Below, piece by piece: positions 7,280-15,736 of a DNA stretch of 35,934 bases; position 1 is the first letter of the stretch; the number at the start of each line of letters is the position of its first letter. The translations under genes were made by a program, and so were the position numbers. This DNA comes from a virus: the IMG/VR virus record IMGVR_UViG_3300046787_000900, positions 1-35,934 of that record; one strand, given 5' to 3'. Below the pieces are notes generated by a model, which made no database searches, was not told the origin of the DNA, and saw only the letters and a program-made list of their open reading frames with translations.

Positions 7280-8425
7280 ATGAGTGATCTAAAGAATATT
7301 AGATTTGATACCGTCAAAATACCGAAAGTAAGAAAAACTGATGATGGTTTTTTAGAAGGGGAGGTTATAGCTGGAAGAGCTGGCGTTTTTGCATACGAAA
7401 GTGCGAGCGGTAGTATAATTTATGAATTAAGGCATCCTGACGACGTGTTTCATGAAGACAGCTTAAAAACTTTAAAAATGCTTCCGGTTACCGACGATCA
7501 TCCGAATGAGTTCGTTAATGCTTACAATGCTTCAAAATTGCAAAAAGGTTTTACCGGAGAAAGTTGCCGAATACACGAAGATAAGATTATTACCTCTATC
7601 AAGATAACCGATGCCGATTTGATAAAACAAATAGAGAATGGCCAAAAGTCAGAGTTATCTTATGGGTATGAATGTATTGTGACAAAAGAAGACGGTATAC
7701 ACAACGGACAGAAATATACTCACAGGCAAAAGCTAATACGTTACAACCATTTAGCTGCAGTTCCGCTTGGAAGAGCAGGAAGAGAAGCTAGATTTAGGCT
7801 AGATTCGGATAATTACAAACATGTAGCTGAATGTATTTTTAAAGAAAATTTAAACTTAGAGGAGAACAATATGTCTAATCAAGACGACAAAACCCAGCAT
7901 CTGGACAAGGAATTAGAAGTAAAAGTAGCTCGTTATGATGCACTAGTTGCTGAAAAAAAACTAGTGGAAAGCGAGAGGGATAATTGGAAAATCAAACATG
8001 ATTCGCTGCAACAGCTTTGCAAGAAAAAGGATGAAGCTTTAGAAGAGTATAAGGTAAAAGCAAGTGATGAAAATATAACTCAAAAAGTGATAGATAGAGT
8101 GTGTTTAATACTCGGTGCTGCCAAAGCCTTAGGCGATGATGTATTTGCTTACGCTAAGCATACCGACCGAGAGATTATGGAATACGCACTTGGCACGAGA
8201 GATAAAAAATATGACTTTGTAGGGCGGAGCGATGAATACGTGAAGGGTTTATTTGAAGCCCAGTTTGGTCAGTTAGCATTACCGCAAGCTAAAAACGATT
8301 CAGCAAAAATGCTTGCGGCTTTAGCCAAAATGACCGACTCAGTTCGCAAAGAACCTGCAAGTACAATAGATATTGCTTCAAGTATCAATAAGATGCAAGC
8401 GGAAGTATCAGGTAAAACTCATTAA
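7280..8425 (+). CDS. DUF2213 prohead protease-scaffold protein
   Basis: A 381-residue protein. Residues 1-180 match the DUF2213 family, found next to capsid genes and thought to be the maturation protease: VIAGRAGVFAYE, LRHPDDVFHEDSL, MLPVTDDHP, ELSYGYEC and YNHLAAVPLGRAGR are visible, with His and Ser candidates for catalysis. From residue 198 on the protein changes to a charged coiled coil and helical domain typical of a scaffold. The start has no strong ribosome-binding site, whereas an internal start at 7871 does. It would digest scaffold inside the procapsid. The family is clear; protease activity is by analogy. Confidence 0.88.
   Translation: MSDLKNIRFDTVKIPKVRKTDDGFLEGEVIAGRAGVFAYESASGSIIYELRHPDDVFHEDSLKTLKMLPVTDDHPNEFVNAYNASKLQKGFTGESCRIHEDKIITSIKITDADLIKQIENGQKSELSYGYECIVTKEDGIHNGQKYTHRQKLIRYNHLAAVPLGRAGREARFRLDSDNYKHVAECIFKENLNLEENNMSNQDDKTQHLDKELEVKVARYDALVAEKKLVESERDNWKIKHDSLQQLCKKKDEALEEYKVKASDENITQKVIDRVCLILGAAKALGDDVFAYAKHTDREIMEYALGTRDKKYDFVGRSDEYVKGLFEAQFGQLALPQAKNDSAKMLAALAKMTDSVRKEPASTIDIASSINKMQAEVSGKTH
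7871..8425 (+). CDS. Nested scaffold protein from an internal start
   Basis: ATG at 7871 is in frame with the DUF2213 gene (Met198) and has an excellent ribosome-binding site, AGAGGAG at 7858-7864, six bases upstream. It would give a 184-residue protein starting MSNQDDKTQH and consisting of a coiled coil (about residues 10-70) plus a helical C-terminal domain, which is what a capsid scaffold looks like. Nested scaffolds in frame with the protease are known from phage lambda (C and Nu3). The stronger internal site would yield more scaffold than protease, as assembly requires. Not proven without protein data. Confidence 0.7.
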   Translation: MSNQDDKTQHLDKELEVKVARYDALVAEKKLVESERDNWKIKHDSLQQLCKKKDEALEEYKVKASDENITQKVIDRVCLILGAAKALGDDVFAYAKHTDREIMEYALGTRDKKYDFVGRSDEYVKGLFEAQFGQLALPQAKNDSAKMLAALAKMTDSVRKEPASTIDIASSINKMQAEVSGKTH

Positions 8426-8440
8426 TAAAGGTATAAAATT

Positions 8441-9055
8441 ATGCAATTAGATTTTTCTACAGCTCTTACATCGGATAGTTTTTTACTTGGACAGCAATAT
8501 GATAGTTCAATGTCTCAGGTAATATCTTATCCTGCAAGCGAAGAGATTAAATTCGGGCAACCTGTTACTATTAATTTTAACACGGGTACTGTAGCCAACA
8601 TGACTGCTACTAGTACCTTTAGTGGAATAGCACTGCGTACTAATTATCAAGTTGCAGGTAGTGATATTGCTACCGCTCCCCCTACTACAGTAACTAATAC
8701 TATCGGTTCTTATCCAAAAGGAGCAATGGTCTCAATCATGAAAGTCGGTAGAATAGTTATCGGTTTTGATAATACTGCCATAAGCGGTACTCCAGCTACT
8801 CTTCAAACTACAGGGGGAAGTCTTGCGTGGGTTTGTGTCACTCTTCCAGTTGCTGCTGTTGTGGGAGTAGATCTTGGTAGGATAGCGTTAACTTCCGTAG
8901 ATACTGCTTCTACAAAAGACCCATTTTATGTCGGTGCTACAACAAAAGGTAGGGGTGTGGTTATTGGTTATACGGTAGGTCCAGCGGTTAATGGACTAGT
9001 CCCGCTTCAAATTGCTGATGCAGATACTAATAATCCGCTTACTACATTAGCTTAA
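8441..9055 (+). CDS. Capsid cement/decoration protein (structural cement type)
   Basis: A 204-residue, beta-rich protein, low in charge and rich in Gly, Thr, Val and Ala. It lies directly between the protease/scaffold gene and the major capsid gene, the usual place for a decoration protein. The pattern of EEIKFGQPVTIN, TSTFSGIALR, YPKGAMVSIMKVGRI and RGVVIGYT resembles structural cement proteins whose beta-tulip fold stabilises the shell. An AAAGG ribosome-binding site lies at 8427-8431, nine bases before the ATG. Family assignment is by position and composition together with these motifs. Confidence 0.72.
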   Translation: MQLDFSTALTSDSFLLGQQYDSSMSQVISYPASEEIKFGQPVTINFNTGTVANMTATSTFSGIALRTNYQVAGSDIATAPPTTVTNTIGSYPKGAMVSIMKVGRIVIGFDNTAISGTPATLQTTGGSLAWVCVTLPVAAVVGVDLGRIALTSVDTASTKDPFYVGATTKGRGVVIGYTVGPAVNGLVPLQIADADTNNPLTTLA

Positions 9056-9060
9056 ACAAG

Positions 9061-9138
9061 AAACAAGTCTTTTAGATGGGCGGGCGTTCCTCGCAAGATA
9101 GCAGATCATCTAAAAGACTAAAGTAACTAAAAAAAGAT
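9061..9138 (+). repeat. Hairpin repeat, copy 2
   Basis: Second copy of the hairpin at 7114. Arms at 9066-9079 and 9106-9119; the loop sequence is the same except for one A-to-G change. One arm change (final A to G) keeps pairing as a G-U wobble in RNA, so the fold is kept. It fills the leader directly before the major capsid gene, ending about 12 bases from its start codon. Confidence 0.85.
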
Positions 9139-9150
9139 ATAGGTAAAAAA

Positions 9151-10128
9151 ATGCTTACACACAATATAGTTATACGTTCAGATAGTTTATCAGCCGGTAT
9201 TACTACAAGTAGAAGGCTCGATAGCATGGACTATCAAGTATTTACGGAAGATTTAATAGCTTACGACCCAAAGACTTTTGATTATTTAAAAACTCCTCTA
9301 TCATCCTTTGCTAGATTCCCTCAAGCAACTATTGATAAAACCGCTACGGTCTATCAATACAACATGGGAGATTCAACCGGAACTGCTGCTTATAAAGGCG
9401 TGAAAGCTGGAAAAGCAACGGATGTTCCATTTGTAAACTACGCTGAACAAAAATATTTACAAAAATTAGAAGATATCGTTATCGCATATTGTTACTGTGA
9501 TGCAGATGTTGCAATCAGTGAAAGAGTTGCAAGGTTAAACATTATTAATAAGTTATCTAGCCAGGCACAAAGAGCAATGGCAGAGATAATGAATAAAACA
9601 TGTTTTCTTGGCAATACTGCGGTTGGTCTGCCTGGTCTTTTATCTACGGCAAATAAAGCACTTCTACAAAGCTATACTATTACTAAAGACTGGGTCTTAA
9701 CTACTACTACCGCAAATGATATTATGACCGATTTAACGACTGCTTATACTAATTATTTAGACGTTACAAAAGGAAATATATTACCAGATACTTTGCTGTT
9801 ATCTCCGAAGCTTTACGCTAAAACGAAGCTCGCTATTTTAAATAATTTTAGTAATGCTCCTGTTGGAGAGGTCTTTAGTACGATGAATAATATCAGTATT
9901 CATATGACTCCTGAGCTAGCGCCGTCCTGGCTTGGCGGAAGTTATAAGGAAACTGCAATACTTTATAAAAGAGATTCTGACTACATAGAGCATATAGTAG
10001 CTGATTATTATACTCCAAGACCTCCGCAAGCAGTAGGTTATGAGTATAGAGTTTATTGCAGTAGCAGACACGGCGGTATTGTTATAAGAATGCCGAAGAG
10101 CATTATGGTTATATCCAATCTTTCATAA
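9151..10128 (+). CDS. Major capsid protein (DUF2184 family)
   Basis: A 325-residue protein of the DUF2184 major capsid family, which forms the shell with an HK97-like fold. Visible features include an N-terminal segment with FTEDLIAYDPKTFDYL, the central region with QAQRAMAEIMNKTCFLGN and GLPGLL, PDTLLLSPKLYAKTKL, and a C-terminal stretch, YTPRPPQAVGYEYRVYCSSRHGGIVIRMP, shown here in two parts: YTPRPPQAVGYEYRVY and RHGGIVIRMP. The length suits the family. It follows the cement gene and precedes the connector gene. The leader carries the second hairpin repeat, which may affect expression. Confidence 0.9.
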   Translation: MLTHNIVIRSDSLSAGITTSRRLDSMDYQVFTEDLIAYDPKTFDYLKTPLSSFARFPQATIDKTATVYQYNMGDSTGTAAYKGVKAGKATDVPFVNYAEQKYLQKLEDIVIAYCYCDADVAISERVARLNIINKLSSQAQRAMAEIMNKTCFLGNTAVGLPGLLSTANKALLQSYTITKDWVLTTTTANDIMTDLTTAYTNYLDVTKGNILPDTLLLSPKLYAKTKLAILNNFSNAPVGEVFSTMNNISIHMTPELAPSWLGGSYKETAILYKRDSDYIEHIVADYYTPRPPQAVGYEYRVYCSSRHGGIVIRMPKSIMVISNLS

Positions 10129-10141
10129 GTAGGAAGAATAT

Positions 10142-10507
10142 ATGGCTCTGAGTGATTCTGAAGAGGTAATGAAGAGATTTTATGCTATAGCCCCTGAGTT
10201 TAAAGATTATTCGGAATCGGAAGAAATTATAAAAAGCCATATTGATTTTGCAGACAGCTTTATTAGCACGGAATTGATATCACCGATAAGAGAAGAAATC
10301 ATACTCTATTTAGCGGCGCATAAAGTAGATTTAGCGCTAAAAAGAAAAGGTGCGGGAGGGGAGGTAACTTCATTAAAAGAAGGAGGCTTATCCATTACTT
10401 ACGCTTCGGGTAATGTGTCTGATGAGTACGATTATTCCGCATATGGCAGAGCTTATAAAGAATTAGTAAGGCAGTATTCGATAACGGCTTTTACAAGGCG
10501 GGTATGA
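10142..10507 (+). CDS. DUF4054 head-tail connector protein
   Basis: A 121-residue, mainly helical protein matching DUF4054 adaptor proteins that bind under the portal: an N-terminal FYAIAPEFKDYSESEEII segment, a central EEIILYLAAHKVDLALKRKG helix, then a flexible EGGLSITYASGN stretch. It comes 13 bases after the capsid gene and overlaps the next gene by four bases (ATGA). The family call rests on the helix pattern and position. Confidence 0.82.
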   Translation: MALSDSEEVMKRFYAIAPEFKDYSESEEIIKSHIDFADSFISTELISPIREEIILYLAAHKVDLALKRKGAGGEVTSLKEGGLSITYASGNVSDEYDYSAYGRAYKELVRQYSITAFTRRV

Positions 10508-10956
10508 ATATAAAAGATACTGATAAGGGTTTTTTGGCGATAAAAAAAGCTCTGCTTAGCTTGAAGAACAAAGAAATCAAGGTCGGTATTCATCCAGAAG
10601 CTGGCAAGAATGCAAAGACTGGTACTTTAATAGTAGATTACGCAACAGCTAATGAATACGGCACAAGTAAGATTCCGGAGCGTTCATTTATGCGCAGTAC
10701 CGTTGATGAAAAACAGCAGGAATGGAATAAAGCGCTTGATAGAATTGTAGGCAGTATAACAGAGGGGGATATCAGTAATATTGAGCAGAAAATAAGCTTT
10801 GTAGCCGAACAAATGGTTAATGATATCAAGGAAAAAATAGATAGTAATGTTCCCCCTCCTTTGTCAGAGGCTACAAAAAAACGGAAAGGTAGCAGTAGAA
10901 CGCTTATCGATACGGGAATAATGAGAGCTAGTATTACTTATAAAGTAGAAAATTAA
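10504..10956 (+). CDS. Neck/tail-completion protein (gp10/gpG-like)
   Basis: A 150-residue protein like the HK97 gp10 and Mu G neck proteins. It shows IKVGIHPEAGKN, YATANEYGTSKIPERSFMR (the conserved NE-G-T-x-x-x-P-x-R-x-F segment) and a C-terminal LIDTGIMRASITYKV. In related phages it joins head to tail and helps stop DNA leakage. It overlaps the DUF4054 gene by four bases and touches the next gene directly. Confidence 0.82.
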   Translation: MNIKDTDKGFLAIKKALLSLKNKEIKVGIHPEAGKNAKTGTLIVDYATANEYGTSKIPERSFMRSTVDEKQQEWNKALDRIVGSITEGDISNIEQKISFVAEQMVNDIKEKIDSNVPPPLSEATKKRKGSSRTLIDTGIMRASITYKVEN

Positions 10957-11310
10957 ATGTTTGATGTTTTTAGAAAAGATTTAACCGTCTATAGAACAGG
11001 TGAAGGTAAATATATAAACGGATTATGGGAGGATGGAGCTACTAGCTCTTTTACCATAAAAGCAAGCATTCAGGCTACGGATGCAGAGATAATGCAGACC
11101 TTGCCTGAAGGAGAGAGAACTAAAGAAAGTTATACATTATTTACAGGTAACAGTTTAAAAACTTCGGAAGTAAATAAAAGTAAACCTGATGTAGTGATAA
11201 TAGAAGGTGAAAGATATCAGGTAATAAGGGTTACGGCTCATCAAAACCTAAAATATCCGACCGCTCATTATGAGGTTTTAGTAACAAAAGAGAATATAGA
11301 TGCTAATTAG
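10957..11310 (+). CDS. Head-closure/neck protein
   Basis: A 117-residue beta-rich protein that starts with the base right after the previous stop. Motifs such as GLWEDGATSSFTIKASIQ, EGERTKESYTLFT and VIIEGERYQVIRV resemble phage head-closure or stopper proteins (gp16/gp15 class), in which a small beta-barrel seals the connector. It overlaps the next gene by 11 bases. The exact family is not certain. Confidence 0.68.
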   Translation: MFDVFRKDLTVYRTGEGKYINGLWEDGATSSFTIKASIQATDAEIMQTLPEGERTKESYTLFTGNSLKTSEVNKSKPDVVIIEGERYQVIRVTAHQNLKYPTAHYEVLVTKENIDAN

Positions 11311-11827
11311 CCAGTTATACAGTAATATATATGCTTTTACCGTTAGAGCTGTTCCTGCTTTGACCGCGGATAAGATAATATTTGCTAACCAAAGTAGCCC
11401 GAGACCTAAAAAACCATTCATTGTTATAGCTTTGGCTAATTTCAAGAATATAGGCACTCCGATAGCAAGAGTAATGGATACTAGCGGATATCAGAAAATT
11501 ACTACATCAATAGTGATGATTGCCAGTTTTACTGCTTTTAGCGATGTTTTACATGAAGCCGAAGATTTGCTCGGGACATTGTATAGCGCATTTGGTACCG
11601 AGTTACAAAATAGCGTATTTAAAGGAGAATTAGCTTTGCAGAGAGTCATTAAGAACATATCGGCTCTACCTGCAATGCTTAATGAACAGATGGAGAGTAG
11701 AGCTATTCTAGAACTGGAAATAGCTTTTAACAAAACTGTAGAAGATAATGTCGGTTTAATTGAACAGGTGAAAGTCAAAGATATGATTAACAATAGTGAA
11801 TTTGTAGTATCTAAAGAGGGGGAATAA
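11300..11827 (+). CDS. Neck/tail terminator protein (LIC_12616-like)
   Basis: A 175-residue alpha-beta protein, starting inside the previous gene. It resembles phage neck-terminator proteins: N-terminal helix, PRPKKPFIVIALANF, YQKITTSIVMIASFTAF strand pair, then helix HEAEDLLGTLYSAF, and a C-terminal RAILELEIAFNKTVED strand. Tail terminators cap the tube and sheath and control tail length. The gene sits immediately before the sheath gene, the expected place. Confidence 0.72.
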   Translation: MLISQLYSNIYAFTVRAVPALTADKIIFANQSSPRPKKPFIVIALANFKNIGTPIARVMDTSGYQKITTSIVMIASFTAFSDVLHEAEDLLGTLYSAFGTELQNSVFKGELALQRVIKNISALPAMLNEQMESRAILELEIAFNKTVEDNVGLIEQVKVKDMINNSEFVVSKEGE

Positions 11828-11829
11828 TA

Positions 11830-12864
11830 ATGAGTTTAATTGACGATATTGTCCAGGTAGTTATTAAAAAGGATACTTTAGGTATTACCTACTCAGGTTT
11901 AAATAAATTATTAATTCTCGGTAACACCAACAAGGACAAAGCAAACCAAAAAAGAGTAGTAACTTACGGAAGCATAACAGAGGTACTGACTGATTATGAT
12001 AATGCTACACCAGAATATCGATGCGCAAAACTTGCCTTCGGTCAGGAAATAAAGTTACCTGAGATATTAATCGGTCAGTGTTTAGGAGAACAAACCTTTG
12101 CTGAAGGATTTGCTAAAGTATTACTTGAGACGACTGATTTTTACGGCGTTGTTATTACTAGCAAAAAAGTCGAAGATCAATTAGCTATATCTGAATTAGT
12201 TGAAGCTGAGGAAAAAATATTCGGCCTCTCCAGTGATGATAGTAAAATACTGGATATAAGTGATAATACTAGTATTTTATATCAGTTAAAAAATCTTAAT
12301 AGATTTAGAAGTTTTGTCATTTATAACGGAGCGGCTAATCTTGAATATCCGGAAAGCGCCTGGTTTGGATTAATGTTCGGTAAGAAAGCTGGTTCTGCTA
12401 CTTGGGCGTATAAGAATTTGAGCGGTATTGGAGTATCAAGTCTAACTACGGATAATAGAAAGGCAATTACCGATAATAACGGCAATTATTTTGCCTCAGT
12501 CGGCGGAGTAGGCATAATCCTGGAAGGAAAGACAACAAACGGAGAATACATAGATATTGTTCAAGGTCTGGACTGGCTAGTTAATAATATCAAAGCCAAA
12601 ATAGCTACAGCTTTAGTATCGTCAGATAAAATTCCATTTACCAATCAAGGAATAGCCATCATTGAAAGCATGATAAGAAATAGCCTTAATGAGGCGGTAG
12701 CAAGAGAGATAATAGATGAGAGCTCAATTAAGGTAACAGTACCGGATGTTCGAGATGTGAGCGTAAGCCAGAGAAGTAGTCGCATATTACCTGATGTAAG
12801 TTTTGAAGCAAGGCTTAGCGGAGCTATCCATAAGATAATCGTGCTAGGGACAGTGTCAGTTTAG
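11830..12864 (+). CDS. Contractile tail sheath protein (DUF3383)
   Basis: A 344-residue protein of the DUF3383 family, the sheath type of several small myoviruses. The pattern includes SLIDDIVQVVIKKDTLGI at the start, a Ser/Thr-rich middle, GNYFASVGGVGIILEGKT, DIVQGLDWLVNNIKAKI and a C-terminal VTVPDVRDVSVSQRSSR-x-LPD-x-SFEARLSGAIH segment. It is the main evidence that the tail contracts. In related phages the tube gene follows at once; here two unknown genes come between. Confidence 0.9.
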   Translation: MSLIDDIVQVVIKKDTLGITYSGLNKLLILGNTNKDKANQKRVVTYGSITEVLTDYDNATPEYRCAKLAFGQEIKLPEILIGQCLGEQTFAEGFAKVLLETTDFYGVVITSKKVEDQLAISELVEAEEKIFGLSSDDSKILDISDNTSILYQLKNLNRFRSFVIYNGAANLEYPESAWFGLMFGKKAGSATWAYKNLSGIGVSSLTTDNRKAITDNNGNYFASVGGVGIILEGKTTNGEYIDIVQGLDWLVNNIKAKIATALVSSDKIPFTNQGIAIIESMIRNSLNEAVAREIIDESSIKVTVPDVRDVSVSQRSSRILPDVSFEARLSGAIHKIIVLGTVSV

Positions 12865-12940
12865 AGTAGAGTGATTGTTTAAAGTTCTTAAAGAATAAGG
12901 TAAGATGGAGAGGCAATCAATTAATAGAAGGTAAGATGTA

Positions 12941-13573
12941 ATGAAAAAAGTAATAGATAGTTTAAAGGAAATTATCACAAAAGATTCATCAACACAGACA
13001 GACCCAGTATCAATAATAAATAATGAGGAGGATATGAAAGTTATTTCTATAGGAGAAAAAAGATTCTCAGATTCATCTATCAAAAAAATAGAAAGGGAAT
13101 TAGAGAGCTTTAAAAATGGAGAAATGATGTCAGGAGCAGACCAAGTTGAACCTATAATAGAACTAGCAAAAAAAGTAGAAGCAATGTACGAAGAAGGCGC
13201 TCCTAAACCAGATGCTAGCTTCTATGATAAGTGTAAAGCTTATTTAGATAGCTTTGATCATAATAAACTAAATTACTATTCAATAAAACAAATGATTAAC
13301 CAAGAAGTAACAACAAATTTGTTAAGTTTAGAACAGTGTACAAGCAGTGTTTTTTCTACGAATATTGAGGAATCAAATACAAAAGAACAGAAAGAAGATT
13401 CTTTAAAAGCAATAATAGCGAGTATGTATCTTGTATATACAGATATGAAACTAGATCTAGATCAGCAATATTATAATAATTTTCAAGAATTACTTTATGT
13501 TAATATGACAGATATATTTGGTTCTGAGATATCTGGAGATGTAATAAGTTTTCTTGAAAAGTATGGAGAATAA
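12941..13573 (+). CDS. Unknown cargo protein A, 210 residues
   Basis: Acidic, mostly helical protein with no recognised domain, membrane segment or signal peptide. The first 30 residues are Ser/Thr/Asp-rich and probably flexible (KDSSTQTDPVSIINNEED). A GAAGG site at 12927-12931 supports the ATG at 12941. An in-frame ATG at 13034 also has GAGGAGG in front, but too close for ideal use; it would drop the flexible tail. The gene is followed after two bases by the 557-residue gene, so the two form a unit. Both are placed between sheath and tube genes, where phages rarely carry others. A chaperone or immunity partner for the larger protein is a guess. Confidence 0.6.
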   Translation: MKKVIDSLKEIITKDSSTQTDPVSIINNEEDMKVISIGEKRFSDSSIKKIERELESFKNGEMMSGADQVEPIIELAKKVEAMYEEGAPKPDASFYDKCKAYLDSFDHNKLNYYSIKQMINQEVTTNLLSLEQCTSSVFSTNIEESNTKEQKEDSLKAIIASMYLVYTDMKLDLDQQYYNNFQELLYVNMTDIFGSEISGDVISFLEKYGE

Positions 13574-13575
13574 AT

Positions 13576-15249
13576 GTGGCACTTCATAATACAATAATAG
13601 GAAATACTAATAATATTATTATTAATCATAATATTGGTCCTGCCGGCGCAACAACAAAAGAATCAGCTTCAGTATTGTTACGTATAGTTGCTTTATGCGC
13701 ACTTACTCATAGAGAACGAGTTAATGCAGTTGCTGTACCAGTAATAGCGACTCCAGAGCATCTAAAGCTGTTTTCTGCTTATGATTGTTTATTTCCTTTT
13801 TGTGGTGAGATACTTATACCTGGTGCTGGTAGAGGCAGAGTAGTTAGGTGCTTTCCTGATCACAGATTAAGTGATGAACATGATTTAAATATTGCTAACG
13901 GAGAGTTTGGAGTTGTTGTTGGTGGCGGAACTACTACTGAGCATTATATTGCTTTTATGGAAGCAGTAGCAGGAGGAGGACGTGCTGCTACAGTATTAGG
14001 ATTAGTTAATGCAGCAATATTAGGAGGAGGACCTATTCCAATAGCTGACGAAAATATTATCGCGCTTGATATACATAATCTCTATAATGATTATGCAATC
14101 AATCATGCTATTGTTCCCGCTCTTAACCCTGTTATGAATTTCTTTGATGAAGTAAATGTCGTACATTATATTCATAAGCTACTAGCAAGACAGAATATTA
14201 GAGCAGTAAGAGAACTTAGAGGACGTACAGGAGCACAAACTAATCGAGGAGGAAGAACATTAATACCAGAAGTTAGATATAATAGAACTCTTCAAGCTAG
14301 TGTCCCTAATCAAGGTCCGTCAACTGTTATGCATATAAATAAATCTGGAAATTTTGAAGGAACACTTATAGGAAGTTGGGGACCTTATGCTAATGACATC
14401 AATAACAGTGATGCTTTTACTCTGTTGAGAAACGTTTTTAGAGGAATAAATCCAGTAAACGCTGATGAGCAAGAACTTGTAAGAATTTTTAGAGATCTAT
14501 ATCGCCTAGAATGTATACGTGAACCAGCAGCATTAATTACTAATGCTATATTTGTTGATTTAGCTATAGTTAACTACACAAGTATTAATAATGATGTATA
14601 TAATTTTGCCAATATTAGAGATAGAATGCCTATGGCTCCTGCAGGAACAGTAGAAGCTACAAGAAGATTATGGAATCATACTATGTCTGTACATAACAAT
14701 ATATACTATAGATATGATTATATAAGATATGGAAGTATAACAGGAAACGGCGCTGCAGAGTTACGAGTATATTCTGAATTAAAAAAATTAGAAAACAACC
14801 TCCTGTTTAATTATATAATGCATCAGGCAGACCAGTTAGATACTGCTCATGGTGGAGCAGGTAACATAACTGCTAGATTAAGAACTAACGTATTAACAGC
14901 TACGGTAGTAGTAAATCAACAAGTTGCATTTGCCGGTGGAATTAATCCTTGGGGAGTGTTAGGAGTAGTACCCCCTGCACTAGTTGCTACTATTGCCAGT
15001 ATATATGAAGTAACTGTACCAGTAACAATACCAGCAGTACTACCAGGAGAAGTTGCAACTAATCATAATATAATATTTCAAGCTAGATTTCCTATTGGTG
15101 GTGCTCCGATACAAGTTACTGATATCTTTATTACTTCCTTTCCTTTGATGTTAATAAATCAACTACTCAGTGCTTGGTATCGAGTAAATATAGGACTAAT
15201 TGCAGCTCCAAATCAGGATATACAAATAGACTTACAATTAAGAGCATAG
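13576..15249 (+). CDS. Unknown cargo protein B, 557 residues
   Basis: A large protein beginning with GTG at 13576, two bases after cargo A; the ATG two bases earlier is in a frame that soon ends. I do not recognise a family. It is rich in Asn, Ala, Val, Ile and Arg with many short hydrophobic strands, and has glycine runs such as GVVVGGGTT, AGGGG-like and ILGGGP (residues about 110-160). There is no classical signal peptide. Glycine is coded mainly by GGA, somewhat unlike the neighbouring phage genes, which hints at a different origin. Position between sheath and tube allows a virion component, an effector or an anti-defence protein. Function unknown. Confidence 0.6.
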   Translation: MALHNTIIGNTNNIIINHNIGPAGATTKESASVLLRIVALCALTHRERVNAVAVPVIATPEHLKLFSAYDCLFPFCGEILIPGAGRGRVVRCFPDHRLSDEHDLNIANGEFGVVVGGGTTTEHYIAFMEAVAGGGRAATVLGLVNAAILGGGPIPIADENIIALDIHNLYNDYAINHAIVPALNPVMNFFDEVNVVHYIHKLLARQNIRAVRELRGRTGAQTNRGGRTLIPEVRYNRTLQASVPNQGPSTVMHINKSGNFEGTLIGSWGPYANDINNSDAFTLLRNVFRGINPVNADEQELVRIFRDLYRLECIREPAALITNAIFVDLAIVNYTSINNDVYNFANIRDRMPMAPAGTVEATRRLWNHTMSVHNNIYYRYDYIRYGSITGNGAAELRVYSELKKLENNLLFNYIMHQADQLDTAHGGAGNITARLRTNVLTATVVVNQQVAFAGGINPWGVLGVVPPALVATIASIYEVTVPVTIPAVLPGEVATNHNIIFQARFPIGGAPIQVTDIFITSFPLMLINQLLSAWYRVNIGLIAAPNQDIQIDLQLRA

Positions 15250-15310
15250 ATAAATAATGTTTTAAAAAGTATTACTAAGAATAAAGTTATAAATGAGAGA
15301 GTAAAAAGAA

Positions 15311-15736
15311 ATGAGCAGTAAAGTATATGATCCGCAGCAATTAAGTGTAGTATTCGGCGTTACACCGATCAACGGCTTTGCTGAGGATACGATGATTAAC
15401 ATAGACGCAGAAGATCCAAAATACAATGCTACTACTGACATACACGGTAATGTAACAAGATTTAAGGTCAATAAGAACATGGCCAAGATTACTATTACCC
15501 TAACTCAAAGCTCGCCGTCAAACGATGTTTTAAGCTCTTACGTTGAAGCCGATAGAGCTAATAATAGCGGTATTTTTCCCGTAATGATTAAGGATAATAA
15601 CGGTACTACTTTATTCTCCAGCACCAGTAGTTATGTTGAGTCTGTACCTGCCGTAGAATTCGGTAACGATAACAAAAATCGTGAATGGATAATTAGAGCT
15701 ACTAGCGTTAGTAACTTCATCGGCGGAGTTAAATAA
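15311..15736 (+). CDS. Tail tube protein (DUF3277)
   Basis: A 141-residue protein of the DUF3277 family, which forms the inner tube of DUF3383-sheath phages. The pattern is clear: SSKVYDPQQLSVVFG, INGFAEDTMINID, FKVNKNMAKITITLTQSSPSND, FPVMIKDNNGTTLF and a final IIRATSVSNFIGG. Its TAA overlaps the next ATG by one base. Normally next to the sheath gene, it is separated here by 2.4 kb of cargo. Confidence 0.9.
   Translation: MSSKVYDPQQLSVVFGVTPINGFAEDTMINIDAEDPKYNATTDIHGNVTRFKVNKNMAKITITLTQSSPSNDVLSSYVEADRANNSGIFPVMIKDNNGTTLFSSTSSYVESVPAVEFGNDNKNREWIIRATSVSNFIGGVK

Noticed and set aside
11491-11793. 100-codon minus-strand frame in the tail terminator gene
   Set aside because: It is antisense to a gene with the correct order and family pattern; no ribosome-binding site.
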